Part shown: in pieces, positions 9,787 to 18,621 of the stretch | Layout: each line of letters opens with the position of its first letter | How positions within the stretch are numbered: the first letter of the stretch is position 1 | NCBI RefSeq assembly: GCF_900109295.1 | Contig: NZ_FOIZ01000002.1 | Span: 620,001 to 684,000 of the forward strand | DNA length: 64,000 nt | Origin: Cognatiyoonia koreensis | GTDB taxonomy: Bacteria > Pseudomonadota > Alphaproteobacteria > Rhodobacterales > Rhodobacteraceae | Reading direction: 5' to 3' | Notes under the pieces: generated by a model | The model's database searches: none | Told to the model about the DNA's origin: nothing | The model's input: only the letters and a program-made list of their open reading frames with translations | Made by a program: the position numbers and the translations under genes

Positions 9787-11595
9787 CTATGCTGGCGATG
9801 TGTTCAGCCACGTTGCCAGTCGATCCCGACTGATTGGCTTTTGCGCGAACGTTACACCGATCGCAGACAAATGCGCACGCACGCCTGCATCGGCATATTC
9901 TGAAATCACCAGCGTCCGTCCGTATATGTCTTTGCCAGCCGCGCGCAGTATGTCGAGCGCCGTCAGATCCGGAAGAAGCGACACGTCCAGCAAGAGCCGG
10001 TCGTACCCGGTGAGTGTCATATCAGTGAGTTTGCGGAGACCCGCTTCTGTCGTAGGTGCCGTTACCTGATATCCCAGTTGCCGCAGCATCAAGGAAAGAT
10101 GTTCGCGCAGACCTGGCTGGTCTTCGGCCAAAAGGACGTGGCCGCGGGCCTTTCTGGGGAATTGTTTCGCTTTAGTAGGCTCCGAGCGTCGGAGCCGTAT
10201 TTCAAAGAGGCTGCCGTGTTCTGGCGCGCTCTTCAAGACCGCCTCCCCGCCCATGGCCTGCGTCAGGTCACGCACGATGGCAAGCCCCAGACCCACATGA
10301 GACCGGTCCTGATCGTTTTCTGCAGTATTGCGAAAATATGCGTCAAAGACACTGTCATGCTTGTCCTTTGGAATTCCGCGACCTGTGTCCGCGACAATAA
10401 TACCAGTCGTTTCACCACGCTTTTTGGCACCCAGCAGAACTTTTCCGCTGTCTGTGTAGTCTATCGCGTTGAACGCCAAATTCCGCAGAACACGCCGGAG
10501 CATGTTCACGTCGGCCTTGACTGCTTGGCTGGTCGCGACATAGCGGAGCGCGAGCCCCTTTTGTTCCGCAACCGGATTCAGTTCATCGACAATGCGTTCG
10601 AAGAGCGGGCCAAGCGGAATATCCTCAATTTTCGGCAATGGACGTTCGCCCTTGCGCTGGGCGACGTCAGTGACATCCCGGATCAGGGACTTCGCGGTTT
10701 GTAAACACTTGCGCGCGGCATTCAGCGGGCCACGTGTATCTGGTGGCATCCCGGCAGATTGATCGAGCGTATACAAACACATACCCAATCCGCTTAGTGG
10801 TTGCGACAAATCGTGATTGATAGCATGTAGAAAGCGTTCGCGCAGCTGCGCCTCTTCCAGCAATTGTTCTTGCGCTTGTCGTTCCTGTTTTGCGGACCGT
10901 TCCAGTGTTTTCGATTGTTGAACTAAAAGCGCGTTCGTATCCCGCATGCGCAAGACCAGATTGGCCTCATTCAGCAACTGGATGTGCACCGCATAACCGA
11001 TACCAACTGACATGGCCGCCCCGACCATCAGCGTTGCAATCAGCAGAGGCCAGAGGATCGGTTGGGTCCAGGCGACAAAAAACATCGCCGGACCGAAAAG
11101 TGTAATCCGCCCGAACAACAGTGTCGGGAGCGTTTTTGCATTCAGCGCAGCTGAGGAGATACCCGCGACGGCCATCAGTAATACCAGCATCAGTGAGCGA
11201 TCATCGTCTTGTGGTATAAAGAACAGCGCAAGCCCCAATCCCCAGCCGCACATAACCAATATGTCGTTGAAGCAGAGACCGCGTTCGGTCGCATCCAGCG
11301 AAAGCTCTCGACCCATCTGACGGCGTAACTGTAAAAGAAGATAAACGATCATTGCAGCGGTTGTCGCGGACAGGTGTATCACGAGGAAAGTCAGCGATTG
11401 GGTTGCACCGAACCCGGCTGTCAACGCTGTCATCCCAACAAAGATCGAAATATTCATGTTGATGACAAGCGGCATCCAACCGTCTGTCAGCGCAGTGTTG
11501 ACGAGGATTTGGCGCACTTCTGCGGGGCGGATCGCCTGAGACAGGAGATAGATTCGATCCGGTAATCCTGTAGGCTGTGCGCCATCTTGTTTCAT
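9787..11595 (-). CDS. membrane hybrid sensor histidine kinase / receiver
   Basis: The protein senses an unknown signal and carries both kinase and receiver. Residues about 40-205 hold roughly six membrane segments with almost no periplasmic domain, so the signal is probably in or near the membrane. A coiled-coil linker (about 210-250) leads to the H box FLHAINHDLSQPL with phospho-acceptor His261, the N box NLAFNAIDY, G boxes DTGRGIPKD and GLGLAIV, and a C-terminal receiver (from about 486) with acidic pocket AED, phospho-acceptor Asp537 in LLLDVSL and Lys586. The ATG overlaps the stop of the small membrane protein gene by 4 bases. Possible partner: the response regulator at 15731. Confidence 0.9.
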   Translation of the reverse strand: MKQDGAQPTGLPDRIYLLSQAIRPAEVRQILVNTALTDGWMPLVINMNISIFVGMTALTAGFGATQSLTFLVIHLSATTAAMIVYLLLQLRRQMGRELSLDATERGLCFNDILVMCGWGLGLALFFIPQDDDRSLMLVLLMAVAGISSAALNAKTLPTLLFGRITLFGPAMFFVAWTQPILWPLLIATLMVGAAMSVGIGYAVHIQLLNEANLVLRMRDTNALLVQQSKTLERSAKQERQAQEQLLEEAQLRERFLHAINHDLSQPLSGLGMCLYTLDQSAGMPPDTRGPLNAARKCLQTAKSLIRDVTDVAQRKGERPLPKIEDIPLGPLFERIVDELNPVAEQKGLALRYVATSQAVKADVNMLRRVLRNLAFNAIDYTDSGKVLLGAKKRGETTGIIVADTGRGIPKDKHDSVFDAYFRNTAENDQDRSHVGLGLAIVRDLTQAMGGEAVLKSAPEHGSLFEIRLRRSEPTKAKQFPRKARGHVLLAEDQPGLREHLSLMLRQLGYQVTAPTTEAGLRKLTDMTLTGYDRLLLDVSLLPDLTALDILRAAGKDIYGRTLVISEYADAGVRAHLSAIGVTFAQKPISRDRLATWLNTSPA

Positions 11596-12083
11596 TTCTC
11601 AGGCTCCATACCCAGATGGACATGATAAAACCACGTGAACGCACCAAGGAAGACGGGGACAAGGATCACAGCCCTGGCCAGCCGGATATAGATCGTCAGC
11701 GCGATAGCGTGATGGTCCGACGCGGTTTCTGAAAGCCATGGCAGTGCGATCGTATTGCCGAACAACTGGGCAACCGGGATAAACGACAAGATTGCGATGG
11801 GCGCCATGATCGTGAATGCCCCAAGCATGTATTGCGGAAAAGTCACCAAACCCATTCGCCAGAAAAGGCGCGCCACAAAAAAGGATACGACGACCCCGAC
11901 GAACGCGCTCCAGAATGCTTCGAACCAAGGCGCAATGCCGATGCCGAACGCGCGCAAAACACTGTCGAATCCAAGACCAATTAGAAAAAGAACAAGACCC
12001 GCAAAACAAAGTGCTGAGACGTACCCGCGCATCGTGAATGGTTGTTTCTGTGGTGGCAGCTTTTTGGGTATGGGATCGGGCAT
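11592..12083 (-). CDS. small integral membrane protein of unknown function, partner of the histidine kinase
   Basis: I do not recognise this 163-residue protein. It has a Pro/Lys-rich cytoplasmic start (MPDPIPKKLPPQKQ) and four clear membrane segments at about residues 20-42, 52-75, 82-105 and 130-155. It is transcribed first and overlaps the start of the histidine kinase by 4 bases (ATGA), so the two are translationally coupled. A role in signal perception or kinase control in the membrane is the natural inference, but nothing in the sequence itself proves it. Confidence 0.75.
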   Translation of the reverse strand: MPDPIPKKLPPQKQPFTMRGYVSALCFAGLVLFLIGLGFDSVLRAFGIGIAPWFEAFWSAFVGVVVSFFVARLFWRMGLVTFPQYMLGAFTIMAPIAILSFIPVAQLFGNTIALPWLSETASDHHAIALTIYIRLARAVILVPVFLGAFTWFYHVHLGMEPEK

Positions 12084-12348
12084 TGTATGCGTTCAAACGA
12101 AGTTCTGCAGGAATGAGCGTTTTGAAGGAAACTTCACGCAAGTCTGGCTGCAGATGATCGCAGAGTCCAATCATCCGCAAAGTGACCGTGACAGGTCGGG
12201 AAGAATGAACCCGTGCATGAACGCACTTCTAAGACATTTTAAACTGATTTCGACAGGGGCACAGATTGATGCAGGATGTAGAGGATTTGCTGTCGACCCC
12301 TGTGTTTCAAAGACCGGATGACACACCGTCTTCATGGCTTTTCCTGTT

Positions 12349-12379
12349 GTGCGAGGCATAGGTGACCCATGCCTCGCAC
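12349..12379 (-). terminator. stem-loop after the serralysin/RTX gene
   Basis: A perfect 11-bp inverted repeat (GTGCGAGGCAT / ATGCCTCGCAC) with a 9-base loop starts 7 bases after the stop of the RTX gene. There is no T-run, so it may be a 3'-end stabilising hairpin rather than a classical terminator. The rest of the 302-base stretch 12084-12385 holds no gene that I can support; its left part must contain the promoter of the membrane protein/kinase pair. Confidence 0.6.
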
Positions 12380-12385
12380 CCTTCA

Positions 12386-15300
12386 TTAGAGAAGGAAGTC
12401 GCTTGCAGTGTAACTGCTTGCCAGAACACTTCCGTCTTCGATCAGGAACGAAAAGTCGACCGTGCGACCATTGTCTATGTAACCTTCGACTACGGTGAAC
12501 CCGTTCACGCTATCACGCAAAGTCAGACGCCCGACACCCGGAGCCGTTCCAAGGATAAAGGCTTGATTGCCAGCAATCGTTTCGTTGGCGTCAATGCCCG
12601 CAACACTAATTACATCAACGCCTTGTTCGAAAGCGACTGCTCCGAAATTGCCCGGACGCAGGGTGTCGCGGTTGACTCCACTTGATTCATCAGTGTTCAG
12701 GAAGATAAAGATATCAGCGCCGTCGCCGCCGATAAGATCATCGCGACCGATACCGCCGACCAGACGATCATTACCGCCTGAACCTGACAGCCTGTCATTG
12801 CCATCATTGCCCCACAACCAGTCATTACCGGTGCCCCCGGACAATGCATCGTTCCCATCACCGCCATACAGCCAATCGTGGTCAGATCCACCTTCGAGAT
12901 TGTCCGATCCATCACGCCCGTAAAGACGGTCGTTTCCAGTTCGTCCGATCAGGTGGTTATCGCCATCGGTACCATAGATCGTATCTGCGCTGCCTCCGCC
13001 GATAACATCTTCGAAGTTCTGTATCGACTCTACCGTACCTGTTGCCGCAGTTGCCGATTCGCTTTCCAGATCAATGGACCACGACACATTAGAGTAGCTA
13101 TAATCAACAGTATCAGATCCGCCGCTACCATCCATGCGATCCACACCAATACCGCCAGAGATCGTGTCGTGGCCGCGGCCTCCGATGAGGTAGTCATCGC
13201 CACTCCCGCCTTCGATGCGGTCATTTCCCCGATCACCGCGGATAATGTCATCACCATCGAGGCCCTGCAGGTTGTTTGCACCTATCGTTCCCGAAATGAC
13301 GTCGTTACCGCCAGCGCCAAGCACATTCTCGAAAAACAGAATTGTTTCTGTTCCGCCACCGCTACGGGTCGCCTCAGCTGCTTCAAGATCGATTGTCCAG
13401 TCTGCATTTGAATAGGAATAGTCGATCGTATCGATGCCCTCCTCGCCGTTCATGCGGTCAGTGCCTTGACCGCCAGAGATAAGATCATCGCCCAACCCAC
13501 CGGATATACTGTCGTTGCCACGTCCGCCAAACAGCATGTCGTTACCGCCACGGCCAAGCAACGCATCATTGCCGCCCCGTCCACTGATCCGATTGGCATT
13601 CTCATCGCCCAGAAGACCGTCGATACCACGTGATCCGGCAATATTCTCGATTCCATATAGCGCGTCTCTCTGGTTGAAACCTTGACGGGCTTCACCGACA
13701 TCAAGATCGACAGTCCATGGTCCGGACGTATTACCCAGATCAAGCGTATCTGATCCGGCACCACCTCTGATTTCGTCATCTCCGGCACCACCAAAGAAGA
13801 CATCGGAGCCGTAGCCACCACGCAGATCATCTGCACCATTACCACCTGCTATCCGGTCCGCGCCATTACCGCCATAAACGCGATCGACGCCACTGCCTCC
13901 GTACATGGTGTCACTGCCTTGATTGCCACGCAGTAGGTCATCGCCTCCACGCCCGACAATCAAATCGTTGCCGCGCAAACCGATGATTTCATTCGCCAGA
14001 CCATTGCCGCGAAGTTCATCGTCAAAATCGGTGCCGATGATATTTTCGATGTTGAATATCTGGTCTTCGTTTCCAGTCGCGACAAATGCCGTTTCAGCGT
14101 CGAGGTCGATGTCGACGTTGCTGCTTGTCGTAGTGTAATCGATAGTATCAATTCCACCATCGCCAGAAATGAGATCCAGACCATCGCCACCTACCAGTGT
14201 GTCAGCACCCTGGCCCCCGAACAGGAAATCGTCGCCCCGCCCGCCATAAAGGAAGTCAGTTCCGGCCTGTCCTCTCAAGAAATCGACACCATTACGACCG
14301 CTTATCAGATCATTGCCCTGATATCCTTCGAGGGTATTGTTCCCCGATGTACCGCGAATGATGTCGGCACCTTGCCCGCCAACGGCATGTTCAATGCTGA
14401 GAAGTTCTTCTGTTGCTCCACCAGACTGGCGCCGCGCTGTGCCAGCTGCGAGATCAATTTGCAGATCTGCCTCGGCATAGTTGTAGCTGACGCGATCCTC
14501 ACCAGCACCACCGTAGATGGTGTCAGTGCCCGACCCGCCATAGAACAGGTCATTCCCTTCCTGACCGATCAACAGATCGTCGCCGTCGCGCCCGACAATC
14601 GTGTCGTTTCCAAAGTTTCCGACCAAGCGGTTGCCAACGCTATTGCCCGACAGCCAATCGTCGCCTGTGCCACCCGTCGCGTTTTCAATGACGCTACCAT
14701 AGGCAATCGACAGATTGAGATCCCATGGACCGGTAGAGGAATAGTGTCCTTCACGCAGATCAATCCGACTGTCGCGCCATTCTTCTTCGAGATTGATCCT
14801 GTCGATACCACCCGTATCCCAGATCGCCCCGAACATGTGGTCGTCGTTTCCGTCCATTGTCCAAGTCGCACGATCCGTGTTGGAGTAGAACCCGTAGATC
14901 GTGTTGCCCGAAAACGCGGTGTCGTTCGCTCCATAGAGCTTTTGCATCGCCATCACATCATGCAGCTGCAACGTTCCCTCGCCAGCGCGGTTGTAGTTCG
15001 CACCTGACTCGGATGCAGCAAAATAGCTCATCAGTGTATATTGGTTGGTGTCTTGAAAATAGGCTGCGTCATTTTCGTAGGATGTATTGTTTTCCCCGTC
15101 GTCAAGGTCGTACGCACCGGGATGGTTTGCACCGATCCCGTGCATAATTTCGTGAATCGCGTGTCGTTGACTGAATGTGTCATCTGCGTCAGTGCCGGTC
15201 GCGAGCGAAATGGTTGTTGGTCGCAGCTCATCAGCTTCTCCGTCGCGCTCACGATAGCGTGGAGGCGCGTTGCCCCAATTGTCGTCGCGCGCTTGAACGC

Positions 15301-15601
15301 GCAGCTGGCCGTCGCTGCTCCAACCGAAAATCGGCACTCGCACAAAATCTATGTCGATGACATCTTCGATCATTTGCAGCGCATCTTCGAACTGATCCCA
15401 TTCATCAAGAGTGAGCGGGCGCATCTGATCTTCGTCATCTGGATCGTAAAGATCCCCGGGGCCACGGAAAGAATATGTCACGGTTGCGCTGGTCCCAAGA
15501 TCTGAATCGCCGAACTTCCGGGCGTTCAATGTCGAGACCGACCCATGGTTCCAATCAATAATCTGATCTGCCGCCAAAGCGTCAGAGAACACGGGTTTCA
15601 T
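12386..15601 (-). CDS. secreted serralysin-type metalloprotease with large RTX calcium-binding repeat region
   Basis: The 1071-residue protein is a probable type I secreted zinc protease. The catalytic domain (about residues 1-230) has the metzincin zinc motif HEIMHGIGANHP (His150, Glu151, His154, His160) and the Met-turn TLMSYF (Met191, Tyr193), as in serralysins. Residues about 305-960 are GGxGxDxLx nonapeptide repeats that bind calcium, broken by recurring beta-rich linkers. The last 110 residues are non-repetitive and end in ASDFLL, typical of a C-terminal type I secretion signal; there is no N-terminal signal peptide. The ATG at 15601 has a GGAG ribosome site 7 bases before it. No secretion ABC transporter/HlyD pair is in the window. 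It lies divergent to a response regulator. Confidence 0.92.
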   Translation of the reverse strand: MKPVFSDALAADQIIDWNHGSVSTLNARKFGDSDLGTSATVTYSFRGPGDLYDPDDEDQMRPLTLDEWDQFEDALQMIEDVIDIDFVRVPIFGWSSDGQLRVQARDDNWGNAPPRYRERDGEADELRPTTISLATGTDADDTFSQRHAIHEIMHGIGANHPGAYDLDDGENNTSYENDAAYFQDTNQYTLMSYFAASESGANYNRAGEGTLQLHDVMAMQKLYGANDTAFSGNTIYGFYSNTDRATWTMDGNDDHMFGAIWDTGGIDRINLEEEWRDSRIDLREGHYSSTGPWDLNLSIAYGSVIENATGGTGDDWLSGNSVGNRLVGNFGNDTIVGRDGDDLLIGQEGNDLFYGGSGTDTIYGGAGEDRVSYNYAEADLQIDLAAGTARRQSGGATEELLSIEHAVGGQGADIIRGTSGNNTLEGYQGNDLISGRNGVDFLRGQAGTDFLYGGRGDDFLFGGQGADTLVGGDGLDLISGDGGIDTIDYTTTSSNVDIDLDAETAFVATGNEDQIFNIENIIGTDFDDELRGNGLANEIIGLRGNDLIVGRGGDDLLRGNQGSDTMYGGSGVDRVYGGNGADRIAGGNGADDLRGGYGSDVFFGGAGDDEIRGGAGSDTLDLGNTSGPWTVDLDVGEARQGFNQRDALYGIENIAGSRGIDGLLGDENANRISGRGGNDALLGRGGNDMLFGGRGNDSISGGLGDDLISGGQGTDRMNGEEGIDTIDYSYSNADWTIDLEAAEATRSGGGTETILFFENVLGAGGNDVISGTIGANNLQGLDGDDIIRGDRGNDRIEGGSGDDYLIGGRGHDTISGGIGVDRMDGSGGSDTVDYSYSNVSWSIDLESESATAATGTVESIQNFEDVIGGGSADTIYGTDGDNHLIGRTGNDRLYGRDGSDNLEGGSDHDWLYGGDGNDALSGGTGNDWLWGNDGNDRLSGSGGNDRLVGGIGRDDLIGGDGADIFIFLNTDESSGVNRDTLRPGNFGAVAFEQGVDVISVAGIDANETIAGNQAFILGTAPGVGRLTLRDSVNGFTVVEGYIDNGRTVDFSFLIEDGSVLASSYTASDFLL

Positions 15602-15730
15602 GGCGTTTCTCCTTAAATGGACTAGTTTAAAATTGTTCCCGGTGCTGCCGGGTGCTGACAGCGTAGAAAGCCAGACAAATCCTGTCGTTCCCCCGGATGG
15701 GGGAGCGGGTGAAGTGGGCAGGAGGTGGAA

Positions 15731-16336
15731 ATGCCACGAACCATCGTCGTACTCGACGACCACGCATTGTTCGCAATGGGTGTAGAAATGATGATCGGAA
15801 CGCTGGCGGAGCCATTCGTTTGCATTGCCCGCGCCGATGCAGACATCGCTGTTCAGGAAGTCGAATCCGGTCAGTTGGCGGCAGCGCTCTTTATTGTGGA
15901 CTATTTTATTCCCGGAAGCTACGCGCCGGATCTGGTGCGGCGTCTGCGCGGAGCATCCCCAAAATCAACCGTCCTTGTCGTATCGGCCAGTCACAACCCT
16001 TCAGACCAGAAGAACGCCTTAGAGGCGGGCGCAATGGCCTACGTCAACAAATCCGAACGCCCCGAACATATCCTTGCAGCCATACAGTCTGCCTTGCGTG
16101 GTGAGGAAATCCAGCAGGGATCATCCACCGATGTTCTTGCGCAATTCGATCTGACACAGCGCCAGCTCGACATTGTTGTTCTTGTTTCAAAGGGATTAAC
16201 GAACAAGGAAATTGCACAGATGTTGGACTTGTCGCCCGAGACCGTCAAAACGCATCTAAGCAACGTTTTTCGCAAGCTAGGCGTTGCGGGCCGTGTGGAG
16301 GCGATTGATCAATTACGTGGCATGGGACTCGCATAG
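15731..16336 (+). CDS. LuxR/NarL-family response regulator
   Basis: A two-component DNA-binding regulator of 201 residues. The receiver has the acidic pair in VVLDDHALF, the phospho-acceptor Asp in FIVDYFIPG and Lys in YVNKSE. The LuxR-type helix-turn-helix is LTQRQLDIVVLVSKGLTNKE followed by IAQMLDLSPETVKTHLSNVF. A perfect AGGAGG ribosome site 5 bases upstream selects ATG 15731 over GTG 15725. It is divergent from the protease gene (129 bases apart) and has no kinase directly beside it; the hybrid kinase at 9787-11595 is the nearest candidate partner, and the protease the nearest candidate target. Both links are inference. Confidence 0.93.
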   Translation: MPRTIVVLDDHALFAMGVEMMIGTLAEPFVCIARADADIAVQEVESGQLAAALFIVDYFIPGSYAPDLVRRLRGASPKSTVLVVSASHNPSDQKNALEAGAMAYVNKSERPEHILAAIQSALRGEEIQQGSSTDVLAQFDLTQRQLDIVVLVSKGLTNKEIAQMLDLSPETVKTHLSNVFRKLGVAGRVEAIDQLRGMGLA

Positions 16337-16340
16337 GAAC

Positions 16341-16778
16341 CTATTCCGACAGAAGGCCGCGCAATTCCCGCAGAACAGGTAACGCCATGCGCACCTTTTC
16401 CTCGCCAACCTGCGCAACGATATCTTCGATTACTGGCGCAATACCCGCGATTGCCGCATCACGGGCGGCTTGACCTGACGGGCTGATCGCCACTTTTTTG
16501 CGCCGCGCATCATCCCAATCCGGTCTGACATGCACCCAACCCGCCCATTCAAGCTTGTTGAGCGTGTTCGTCATCGCCCCCCGAGTGAGATGAAAGGACT
16601 TTGCCAACTGACCGGGCGATTTCTCGGAAGCCGACTGCGCGAGATGGTTCAGTACGACGAAATGCGACAGCTCCATCCCGCGCGGCATGACTTTGGCAAC
16701 GCTGGCCCGGGTTAGCTGGTCAAGCGTCAGAAGTTCACTGAACAATGCGACCGCTAGGTTCTGGGTTTTGTCGGACAT
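16341..16778 (-). CDS. MarR-family transcriptional regulator
   Basis: The 145-residue protein has the MarR winged helix: SHFVVLNHLAQ, the recognition region SPGQLAKSFHLTRGAMTNTL, and the wing WVHVRPDWDDARRKKVAIS. Such proteins are usually dimeric repressors that respond to small ligands. A GAGGG ribosome site lies 6 bases before the ATG. Its 5' end overlaps the 3' end of the nitrilase-family gene by 25 bases, so it is the last gene of the leftward comF-grxC-nitrilase-marR run. No ligand or target can be inferred. Confidence 0.92.
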   Translation of the reverse strand: MSDKTQNLAVALFSELLTLDQLTRASVAKVMPRGMELSHFVVLNHLAQSASEKSPGQLAKSFHLTRGAMTNTLNKLEWAGWVHVRPDWDDARRKKVAISPSGQAARDAAIAGIAPVIEDIVAQVGEEKVRMALPVLRELRGLLSE

Positions 16779-17596
16779 GCGGGGCCCTCGTAAGCACGAT
16801 CATGTGTTAGCGCAGGAATGCGCTGACGTGCTTTTGCCACTTCCGCAAGGTCAATATCAATAACCGTGGCACCCGTTTCGGTCCCCGCGTCAACCAAAAC
16901 GTGGCCCCAAGGCGATACGACAAGCGAATGCCCATAAGTCGCGCGCTTTGGGGAATGTTGACCGGTTTGCGCCGCCGCGATCACAAAACACCCCGTTTCG
17001 ATTGCACGCGCGCGCAGCAGCGTTTCCCAATGGGCAGCACCTGTGACTGTCGAGAAAGCCGCCGGCACCAGCAGGATTTCGGCACCGGCTTTGGCGAGGT
17101 CTCGGTGCAGATGTGGAAACCGGACGTCATAGCAGATTGTAAGTCCGACTGTCGCAAAGGGCGTCTGCGCAACGACGGCCTCGTTTCCGGGACGATACCC
17201 CTTTGATTCAGCATAGGTCTCGGCGTCGTTCACCTGGACGTCAAACATATGGATCTTGTCGTATCGTGCCACGATATCGCCTGTGTCCGAAATCAGAAAA
17301 GACCGGTTTGCAAAGCGCCCATCAGCTGCGTTGGTTTTCAACCCGATCGATCCAATAGAAAGCCAGACTCCCAGCTCTTTCGCTTCCGCACGCAACCCAG
17401 CTAGGGTCAGATCTTCCTCCTCATGCTGTAGAACATCTACGAGCTTCGACCGGTTCAGCGAAATGCAATTTGTAACCTCAGGAGTCGCAATGAACTTTGC
17501 GCCTTGAGCCGCCGCATCACGCATCATCCCGCTTGTTATTTCCAGATTAGCGGCAGGATCGCCGCCGGACGTCATCTGGAGAACGCTGATTTTCAT
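16754..17596 (-). CDS. carbon-nitrogen hydrolase (nitrilase superfamily, Nit1-like amidase)
   Basis: A 280-residue cytoplasmic amidase of the nitrilase superfamily. The Glu-Lys-Cys triad is visible: Glu in FIATPEVTNC, Lys in ARYDKIHMFDV, Cys in LTICYDVRFPHLHR. The HMFDV and RFP contexts resemble Nit1/NitA enzymes, which are known as deaminated-glutathione amidases; location directly after a glutaredoxin gene fits that reading but does not prove it. The ATG overlaps the grxC stop by 4 bases. Confidence 0.9.
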   Translation of the reverse strand: MKISVLQMTSGGDPAANLEITSGMMRDAAAQGAKFIATPEVTNCISLNRSKLVDVLQHEEEDLTLAGLRAEAKELGVWLSIGSIGLKTNAADGRFANRSFLISDTGDIVARYDKIHMFDVQVNDAETYAESKGYRPGNEAVVAQTPFATVGLTICYDVRFPHLHRDLAKAGAEILLVPAAFSTVTGAAHWETLLRARAIETGCFVIAAAQTGQHSPKRATYGHSLVVSPWGHVLVDAGTETGATVIDIDLAEVAKARQRIPALTHDRAYEGPACPTKPRT

Positions 17597-17850
17597 GCGG
17601 CTAACAAGGGGTCAAGTTTGCCCGACTGTTCCAGCGCAAACAGGTCGTCACAACCACCAACATGTTTTCCATCAATGAATATCTGCGGGACGGTTGTGCC
17701 GCCGTTCGCCCGCTGGACCATTTCCGACCGCTTGTCAGGTTGCGCAGTGATGTTCGTTTCTGCGTAGCTAATCCCTTTGGAATTCAGCAATCGCTTAGCC
17801 ATATGGCAAAACCCGCAGGTTGGCTTGGTATAAATCTCGACAGTTGCCAT
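17593..17850 (-). CDS. grxC: glutaredoxin 3
   Basis: A glutathione-dependent dithiol oxidoreductase of 85 residues. It starts MATVEIYTKPTCGFCHMAKR with active site CGFC, and carries TTVPQIFIDGKHVGGCDDL, where the cis-Pro and the GG pair bind glutathione. An AGAGG site 9 bases upstream selects ATG 17850; a second ATG at 17859 is possible. The gene overlaps the nitrilase-family gene after it by 4 bases and follows comF by 32 bases, so the three are co-transcribed. Confidence 0.95.
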   Translation of the reverse strand: MATVEIYTKPTCGFCHMAKRLLNSKGISYAETNITAQPDKRSEMVQRANGGTTVPQIFIDGKHVGGCDDLFALEQSGKLDPLLAA

Positions 17851-17882
17851 CTGTGGCATCCTCTTGTTGGTTTGGATGCAAT

Positions 17883-18599
17883 CTAGGCATCTTTCACCAC
17901 CCTTGCCAGCGTAAGAACGCAGACAGACTGAGCGCAAGATAACAGACAAGCATCGCCACATGCGGCAAGTGTCGCCCCGGAAGTCATGACATCGTCGATA
18001 AGCACGACATGCCGGTCAGCGATCAAATGCTTTCGACGCGGATTGACCGAAATTGCACTTTCAAGGGCCGCAAATCGATCTTCGCGCGTGTGTCCGTCAA
18101 GCGCTTTAGTTCGTCGTGTACGCTGCAGGCCATCCGGCAGAACGTCGGCACAGGCCAGCTTTGCTATGCCCTTAGCAAGGTCGGCCGCCTGATTATAGCG
18201 TCGCCGCAGCAAGCGTGTCCAATGAAGCGGCACCGGAATCAGAAGGCTGTCGTCGTTAAGAAAATCGCGACCCGCGTGCGCCATCCAGCCGGAAACTGAC
18301 GGTACAAGATCAAGCCGATCACCATGTTTCAAACCTAGTACCAACCGTCGCCCGACGTCTTTGTAGACCATGGCGGCCCGACCTCGATCCCACGGCCGCG
18401 CGATTACCATACAATCATCGCAACGCAGATCGCTGCCATCACCTGGCAAAGGCGTGCCGCATTGATCGCAGCATGTCCCATGAATAAACCAAGTGTCTCG
18501 CCAGCATCCCGAACAAAGCCCATGTTCCACTTCGGTCAATGCCTCGCAAGCGACACATTGCGCCGGATAGATCGCACGGATCACGCTTTGCATAATCAT
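17883..18599 (-). CDS. comF: ComF-family phosphoribosyltransferase-like protein
   Basis: A 238-residue ComF homologue. The N-terminal part has a zinc-finger-like set of Cys pairs (CVAC, CSGC, CCDQCG, CDDC). The C-terminal half is a phosphoribosyltransferase fold with the PRPP motif VVLIDDVMTSGATL. In competent bacteria ComF is needed for DNA uptake; in Alphaproteobacteria the role is not settled. A GGGGA site precedes the ATG. Its start is only 22 bases from that of a divergent methyltransferase gene. Confidence 0.92.
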   Translation of the reverse strand: MIMQSVIRAIYPAQCVACEALTEVEHGLCSGCWRDTWFIHGTCCDQCGTPLPGDGSDLRCDDCMVIARPWDRGRAAMVYKDVGRRLVLGLKHGDRLDLVPSVSGWMAHAGRDFLNDDSLLIPVPLHWTRLLRRRYNQAADLAKGIAKLACADVLPDGLQRTRRTKALDGHTREDRFAALESAISVNPRRKHLIADRHVVLIDDVMTSGATLAACGDACLLSCAQSVCVLTLARVVKDA

Positions 18600-18621
18600 C
18601 GCAGTCCCCTACATGATCCCC

